Below, piece by piece: positions 4,932-8,181 of a stretch of DNA of 8,181 bases. The first letter of the stretch is position 1; every line of letters begins with the position of its first letter. Origin of the DNA: Elusimicrobiota bacterium. Lineage in GTDB: Bacteria > Elusimicrobiota > Elusimicrobia > UBA1565 > UBA9628. Location: assembly GCA_028717865.1 (NCBI GenBank), contig JAQUMZ010000102.1, positions 1 to 8,181 of the forward strand. The letters are read 5' to 3'. A program made the translations under genes and the position numbers. The notes beneath the pieces are model-generated. The model worked only from the letters and a program-made list of their open reading frames with translations. It was not told where the DNA came from and made no database searches.

Positions 4932-6700
4932 CGCCGCCTCCTTATTATTTTTCCGCCCGCCCGGACCAGCAGGTCCCGGGCCAGATTCCGCGCGAAGCCC
5001 AGGCGGGCCCGGAAAGCCGGCGCCGCCCGGAGTTCGTTGAAGTGCGCGCCATCCGCGCGCAAGCGCTCCTTGTAGGCGTTCCAAGCTCCGTCAACCGCGG
5101 GATGATAGCGCAACGCCGCGAACAGATCGGTCTCCTGGCAGCGCCGCCACAACGCCCCGGCGCCCGAGAGCGCCGCGAAAACGGCGGCCCGCCGCCACCC
5201 CAGCAAACCCCGCGCCGGGACATAGGACCGCTGCCGGCAGAGCCGGCAGGCCAGCCGCAAGCAGCTGACCGGGCGGGCCGCGCTCAGCTCCAGCCGGCAC
5301 CCGTCGGAACGCCCGCCGCAGAGCGGACACACGTAGGAGAACTCGTAAAGGTCCGGACCCGCCCGGCGCGCGCCGAGCACGCGCCCGAAAAGCCGGCAGC
5401 GCCGCTCCTCGGCCGGAAGCAGGCGCCCCAGCAGGCGGCGGAACCGCGCCTCGGGCATGGAGGTCATGTTGATCCAGCGCCCCCGCTCGTCGCGCCCCGT
5501 CTCGTAGAAGCGCTGCAGATTGCGCAGGCGCCCCCGCGCGCGCAGGTCGCGATAGAGGCTGGTGCCGGGATAGGGAACCACGATCCCCAGCGAAATGCTG
5601 TTCCCGAAATCGCGCCGATGGCGGCGATAGAAAGCCAGCGTCTCCTGCGCCGTCTCCCAGGTCTCGGCGGGATCGCCGAATATGAAGTTGCCCTGGATCG
5701 TGATGCCCGCCTCGTGCGTCAGGGCCAGGGCCGCCTCCATCTTCTCGACCGAGATGCCCTTGCGCATGCTGCGCAGCACGGCCGGGCTGGCGCTTTCCAG
5801 CCCATAACTTATCAAGTTGCAGCCCGAATCCTTCATGGTCCGCAGCAAGGAAGCCGTAACCACCGGCACGCGCAGCTGGCAGCCCCAGGTCAGCCCCAGG
5901 GGCCGGATCCGCGCGCAGAAGTCCAGGATGCGGTCCTGGGTGACGGAGAAGAGATCGTCCCAAACCAGGACCTCGTTGACTCCGTACGCCGCCCGCAGAT
6001 GCTCGATCTCGCGGATGACGTCCGCGACGGCGCGATGGCGGTAGGAGGGAGTCAGGCGATAGCAGAAGGTGCAGCGGGCGGCGCAGCCGCGGCCCGAGAT
6101 GACGGGAGCCGCGCGGCGCTCGGCGTGGGGGCTGACGCTCAAGGGATCGCGGGCCGAAACGCTGCGCTCCAGGAAGCGGCCGAATTCGAACCCCTCGTAA
6201 TCCGGCCAAGGCAGGCGGTCGAGGTCGGACACCAGTTCCGCCGGCCCGGTTTTCACAAGGCGCCCCTCGCGGGCCACGGCCACGCCGGGCACCGCCTCCG
6301 GCGCTCCCCCCTCGGCCCAAGCCCGCAGCAAACCGTCCATGGGCCGCTCGCCTTCCCCGATGACGAGGGCGTCGGGGGCCAGGGCCTCCAGGGCGAACTC
6401 GGGATCGGCGGAGGCGATGGGTCCGCCGAGGACCACGCGCGAGCCCGGGCTTTCGCGGCGCACGGCCGCCACCAAGCCGCGCAACTGGGGAAAATAAGTG
6501 AACATGCCTCCCGTCGCGACGACGTCGAAACGGCCCGCGGCCAGGACCTCGGCCAGCCGGCCGGGAGGATGGTGGTTGAGATTGAGCGTCGCCACGTCCC
6601 ACCCCGCCCGCTTCAGGTAGGAGGACAGATACATCAGTCCCAGGGATATGGCGTAGGGCCCGCCGTAATGGTAATCCGGCATGACCAGAAGCACCCGCAT
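4928..6700 (-). CDS. B12-binding-type radical SAM protein with a cysteine-rich C-terminal zinc-ribbon-like region
   Basis: This is a 590-residue protein. Residues 1-140 form a cobalamin-binding-like Rossmann domain (MRVLLVMPDY, VVATGGMFTYFPQL, VVLGGPIAS, VIGEGERPM) without the DxHxxG motif, as in many proteins of this class. The linker ISDLDxLP-type segment (SDLDRLPWPDYEGF, 158-171) precedes the radical SAM core, whose cluster ligands are Cys206, Cys210 and Cys213 in GRGCAARCTFCYR. Further core signs are LVWDDLFSVT (245-254), YGLESASPAVLRSMRKG (299-315) and IQGNFIFGDPAET (335-347). The tail adds CPLCGG (Cys458, Cys461), then Cys468, Cys480, Cys485 and Cys488 (ACRLCRQR). Start ATG 6700 follows AGGGGG by 4 bases and lies 8 bases after the flippase stop. 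It ends in a 4-base overlap with the dehydrogenase. The chemistry is probably radical methylation or rearrangement of a glycan or lipid component (inference from the family and neighbours). The longer open frame to 7909 is a shadow of the flippase. Confidence 0.9.
   Translation of the reverse strand: MRVLLVMPDYHYGGPYAISLGLMYLSSYLKRAGWDVATLNLNHHPPGRLAEVLAAGRFDVVATGGMFTYFPQLRGLVAAVRRESPGSRVVLGGPIASADPEFALEALAPDALVIGEGERPMDGLLRAWAEGGAPEAVPGVAVAREGRLVKTGPAELVSDLDRLPWPDYEGFEFGRFLERSVSARDPLSVSPHAERRAAPVISGRGCAARCTFCYRLTPSYRHRAVADVIREIEHLRAAYGVNEVLVWDDLFSVTQDRILDFCARIRPLGLTWGCQLRVPVVTASLLRTMKDSGCNLISYGLESASPAVLRSMRKGISVEKMEAALALTHEAGITIQGNFIFGDPAETWETAQETLAFYRRHRRDFGNSISLGIVVPYPGTSLYRDLRARGRLRNLQRFYETGRDERGRWINMTSMPEARFRRLLGRLLPAEERRCRLFGRVLGARRAGPDLYEFSYVCPLCGGRSDGCRLELSAARPVSCLRLACRLCRQRSYVPARGLLGWRRAAVFAALSGAGALWRRCQETDLFAALRYHPAVDGAWNAYKERLRADGAHFNELRAAPAFRARLGFARNLARDLLVRAGGKIIRRRR
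4937..4943 (-). promoter_or_regulatory. Perfect ribosome binding site of the alcohol dehydrogenase
   Basis: Read on the minus strand this is AAGGAGG, then CGGCG and the ATG at 4931. It is the strongest ribosome site in the window. It lies inside the last codons of the radical SAM gene, where AGG AGG CGG CGA spells the terminal Arg-Arg-Arg-Arg of that protein. Confidence 0.85.
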
Positions 6701-6704
6701 GCGG

Positions 6705-6710
6705 CCCCCT
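6705..6710 (-). promoter_or_regulatory. Ribosome binding site of the radical SAM gene
   Basis: Read on the minus strand this is AGGGGG, then CCGC and ATG at 6700. It overlaps the flippase stop codon (TAG, read from 6711-6709), which suggests the terminating ribosome restarts here. Confidence 0.6.
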
Positions 6711-8181
6711 AGCCCCGCCCTTCCCAACGCAGGAACCGGCGCAGCAGGGCGCGATCCTCCTCGTTGAGAAGCAGCCAAGTCGACCCGTAAAAGACCGCGG
6801 CGCCGGCGGCCGCCAGGCCGACGAGGCTCACCCAGCCGTCGGCCCGGGCGTGGAACGGCATGAGCACGGCGAGCATGAGCAGCGCGCTGGCGAAGGGAGG
6901 GAAGAGCACCTCCGCGGCATAGCGGCGCAGGGGCACCCCCAAAACCCTCCGGTTGACCAGCCAGACGTTCACACCCGTGGGCAATCCCAAGGCCGCGAGC
7001 GAGCCCAAAGCCACGCCCATGAGCCCCCAGCGCGGGATGAGCAGACGCCAGAAAACCAAGCTGAGCGCGGCTTGGCTCCAGGCCAGGACCGGGGCGTACC
7101 AGGGATGGTCCCGGCTGAAAGTGACGGTGTTGGGTCCCGCGTTGAGCAGGAAGCATATCTGGGCCAAGGCCAGCAGACGCGCCGGCCAGCAGGTCGCGTC
7201 GCTGAAATGCCCCCCCAGCCAAAGGGAAAGGAACTGGGGCATCAGCGCGAACAAGGCGACAATGACGGGCAGGCAGACCCAGAGCACGAACCGGCTCGAC
7301 TTGAAGTACATGCGCTGCACCCCGGCCCGCGCCTCGGGCCCCTGCAGCTCGCTCATCATGGGAACGGCCACCGTGGATATCAGTCCCGGGATCACCTGGA
7401 GGCGCTGCAGCATGCCGGCGGGCACGGCATAGAAGGTGAGGGCCGCCAGGGACATGGAGCGGGCGATGAACAGCTTGTCGAATTGGTAGGCGACGATCCA
7501 GGCCAGGCCGCCCAGCCAGCCCGTCACCGCCCAGATACCGAAGGTGCTCGCCGGCAGGCCCTCGCCCTCGGGGCTGCTCCACACCGGACGCATGATCCTC
7601 AGCGCCAGCGCCCAGGCCAGGACGCACGTGGCCGCGGTGACCGCGGCGTACCAGCCGGCCACGGCGCGCAAGCCGAAACCGGCGGACACCAGGGCCAGTC
7701 CTCCCAGCGGTATCAAGGCGTTCTGGAAGACGACCGTGGCGGTGTGGCCGTCGAAGCGCTGGAGGCCCTGCATGACGGACGTGGCGCATTGGGCCAGGGC
7801 CGCGAAAAGCCCGCTGGCGGCCACGCAGCGCAGGGCGAACACCGCCGTCGGCAGCAGGCTCGCCGGGACATGGAACGCGCGCCGCGCCACGGGCTCGGCC
7901 CAGACCCACAAAGCGGCCCCCCCGGCCAGGGTTCCGACCGTGTAGGCCCAGCCGGCGTAGCGCAGCGTGTCGGAGAAAGCGCGACGGTCGCGCGCGCCCT
8001 GCCCGGCGGCCACGTGCTTGATGACGGCCGAGCCGGCGCCCATGGAGGCCAGCACCAGGTAGCTCGCGGCCGCATGCATTATGATGTAGACGCCGAAGAC
8101 CTCCAGGCCCAGGCGGCGCACGAGGATGGGCACGGCCAGGAAGTTTATCGCGGCCAGCGCGACCTGGCCCAGCGCGTTAAA
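6709..8181 (-). CDS. Wzx-like oligosaccharide flippase (MOP superfamily), 5'-partial
   Basis: The frame is open from the right edge (8181) to TAG read from 6711-6709 and gives 490 visible residues. The first ones read FNALGQVALAAINFLA and run without a break into PILVRRLGLEVFGVYII, the usual first transmembrane segment and following loop of polysaccharide flippases. The GTG at 8133 is therefore internal and only a few residues are missing. About 12-14 hydrophobic segments are visible, among them ASYLVLASMG, PLGGLALVSAGFGL, FVLWVCLPVIVALFALM and SLVGLAAAGAAVFYG. Charged residues sit in the short loops, as in MOP-family transporters. The protein should sit in the inner membrane and carry lipid-linked repeat units outward for O-antigen, capsule or exopolysaccharide. 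MurJ is less likely given the neighbours. It is the first visible gene of the minus-strand string, and its stop lies 8 bases before the radical SAM start. Two G7 tracts lie within it, at 7210-7216 and 7917-7923. Confidence 0.9.
   Translation of the reverse strand, partial: FNALGQVALAAINFLAVPILVRRLGLEVFGVYIIMHAAASYLVLASMGAGSAVIKHVAAGQGARDRRAFSDTLRYAGWAYTVGTLAGGAALWVWAEPVARRAFHVPASLLPTAVFALRCVAASGLFAALAQCATSVMQGLQRFDGHTATVVFQNALIPLGGLALVSAGFGLRAVAGWYAAVTAATCVLAWALALRIMRPVWSSPEGEGLPASTFGIWAVTGWLGGLAWIVAYQFDKLFIARSMSLAALTFYAVPAGMLQRLQVIPGLISTVAVPMMSELQGPEARAGVQRMYFKSSRFVLWVCLPVIVALFALMPQFLSLWLGGHFSDATCWPARLLALAQICFLLNAGPNTVTFSRDHPWYAPVLAWSQAALSLVFWRLLIPRWGLMGVALGSLAALGLPTGVNVWLVNRRVLGVPLRRYAAEVLFPPFASALLMLAVLMPFHARADGWVSLVGLAAAGAAVFYGSTWLLLNEEDRALLRRFLRWEGRG
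7210..7216 (-). repeat. G7 tract in the flippase gene
   Basis: Seven G in a row on the coding strand span the codons of Leu-Gly-Gly in SLWLGGHF. Alone this would mean little in GC-rich DNA. It is listed because longer runs occur in the next genes of the same operon. Confidence 0.85.
7917..7923 (-). repeat. Second G7 tract in the flippase gene
   Basis: Seven G in a row on the coding strand span the codons of Ala-Gly-Gly-Ala in the second visible membrane region. It is of the same type as the run at 7210-7216 and is weak evidence by itself. Confidence 0.85.

Noticed and set aside
2307..5075. A 922-residue open frame on the plus strand
   Set aside because: It is antisense to the HAD-APH fusion and dehydrogenase, both with clear motifs. 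Long antisense frames are expected in GC-rich DNA, and its composition (Arg, Pro, Ala, Gln) looks non-coding.
5042..6712. A 556-residue open frame on the plus strand
   Set aside because: It is antisense to the radical SAM gene and has no recognisable domain.
6701..7909. Upstream extension of the radical SAM reading frame, giving a 993-residue protein
   Set aside because: This part lies out of frame within the well-supported flippase gene and is low-complexity Arg/Gly/Pro sequence. ATG at 6700 has a ribosome site and begins a typical MRVLLVMPDY strand.
8131..8133. GTG as the start of the flippase
   Set aside because: The frame stays open to the window edge, and the residues upstream (FNALGQVALAAINFLA) match the first membrane segment of flippases.
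1..8181. tRNA, rRNA, CRISPR array, insertion sequence or integration site
   Set aside because: I saw no repeat array, transposase motif, terminal inverted repeats or RNA-gene signature, and coding genes fill the window.

Overview
This window reads as bacterial DNA of high G+C content (roughly two-thirds G+C by eye). Gene packing is very tight and no RNA gene, insertion sequence or CRISPR array is visible. The gene set points to part of a surface-glycan (O-antigen, capsule or exopolysaccharide) locus: a Wzx-like flippase, a cobalamin-type radical SAM enzyme, a zinc alcohol dehydrogenase, a HAD/kinase-like fusion, a SAM methyltransferase and a two-subunit transketolase. The phylum cannot be fixed from this sequence alone. 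A GC-rich Gram-negative or candidate-phylum bacterium is plausible, but that is inference.

Layout: positions 1-1586 carry two plus-strand genes, the N-terminal half (cut by the left edge) and the complete C-terminal half of a split transketolase, joined by a 4-base GTGA overlap. The rest is one minus-strand gene string, read from right to left: flippase (cut by the right edge), radical SAM protein, alcohol dehydrogenase, HAD-APH fusion, methyltransferase. Junctions in this string are an 8-base gap, a 4-base ATGA overlap, a 9-base gap and a 14-base overlap, so it is very probably one translationally coupled operon. Its last gene converges on the transketolase operon, and the two coding regions overlap tail to tail by 19 bases. 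No stretch over 10 bases lacks a gene.

How the genes may work together (inference): the transketolase pair would move a two-carbon ketol unit to build or rearrange a sugar or polyol. The dehydrogenase, HAD phosphatase-like and APH kinase-like domains would adjust its oxidation and phosphorylation state. The two SAM-dependent enzymes would methylate or otherwise decorate it, and the flippase would carry the lipid-linked glycan across the inner membrane. No glycosyltransferase lies in the window, so the pathway must extend on both sides.

The points most worth a second look are the HAD-APH fusion with an altered catalytic loop, the cysteine-rich tail of the radical SAM protein, the G9 and G8 tracts inside two genes of the operon, and the overlapping convergent 3' ends.
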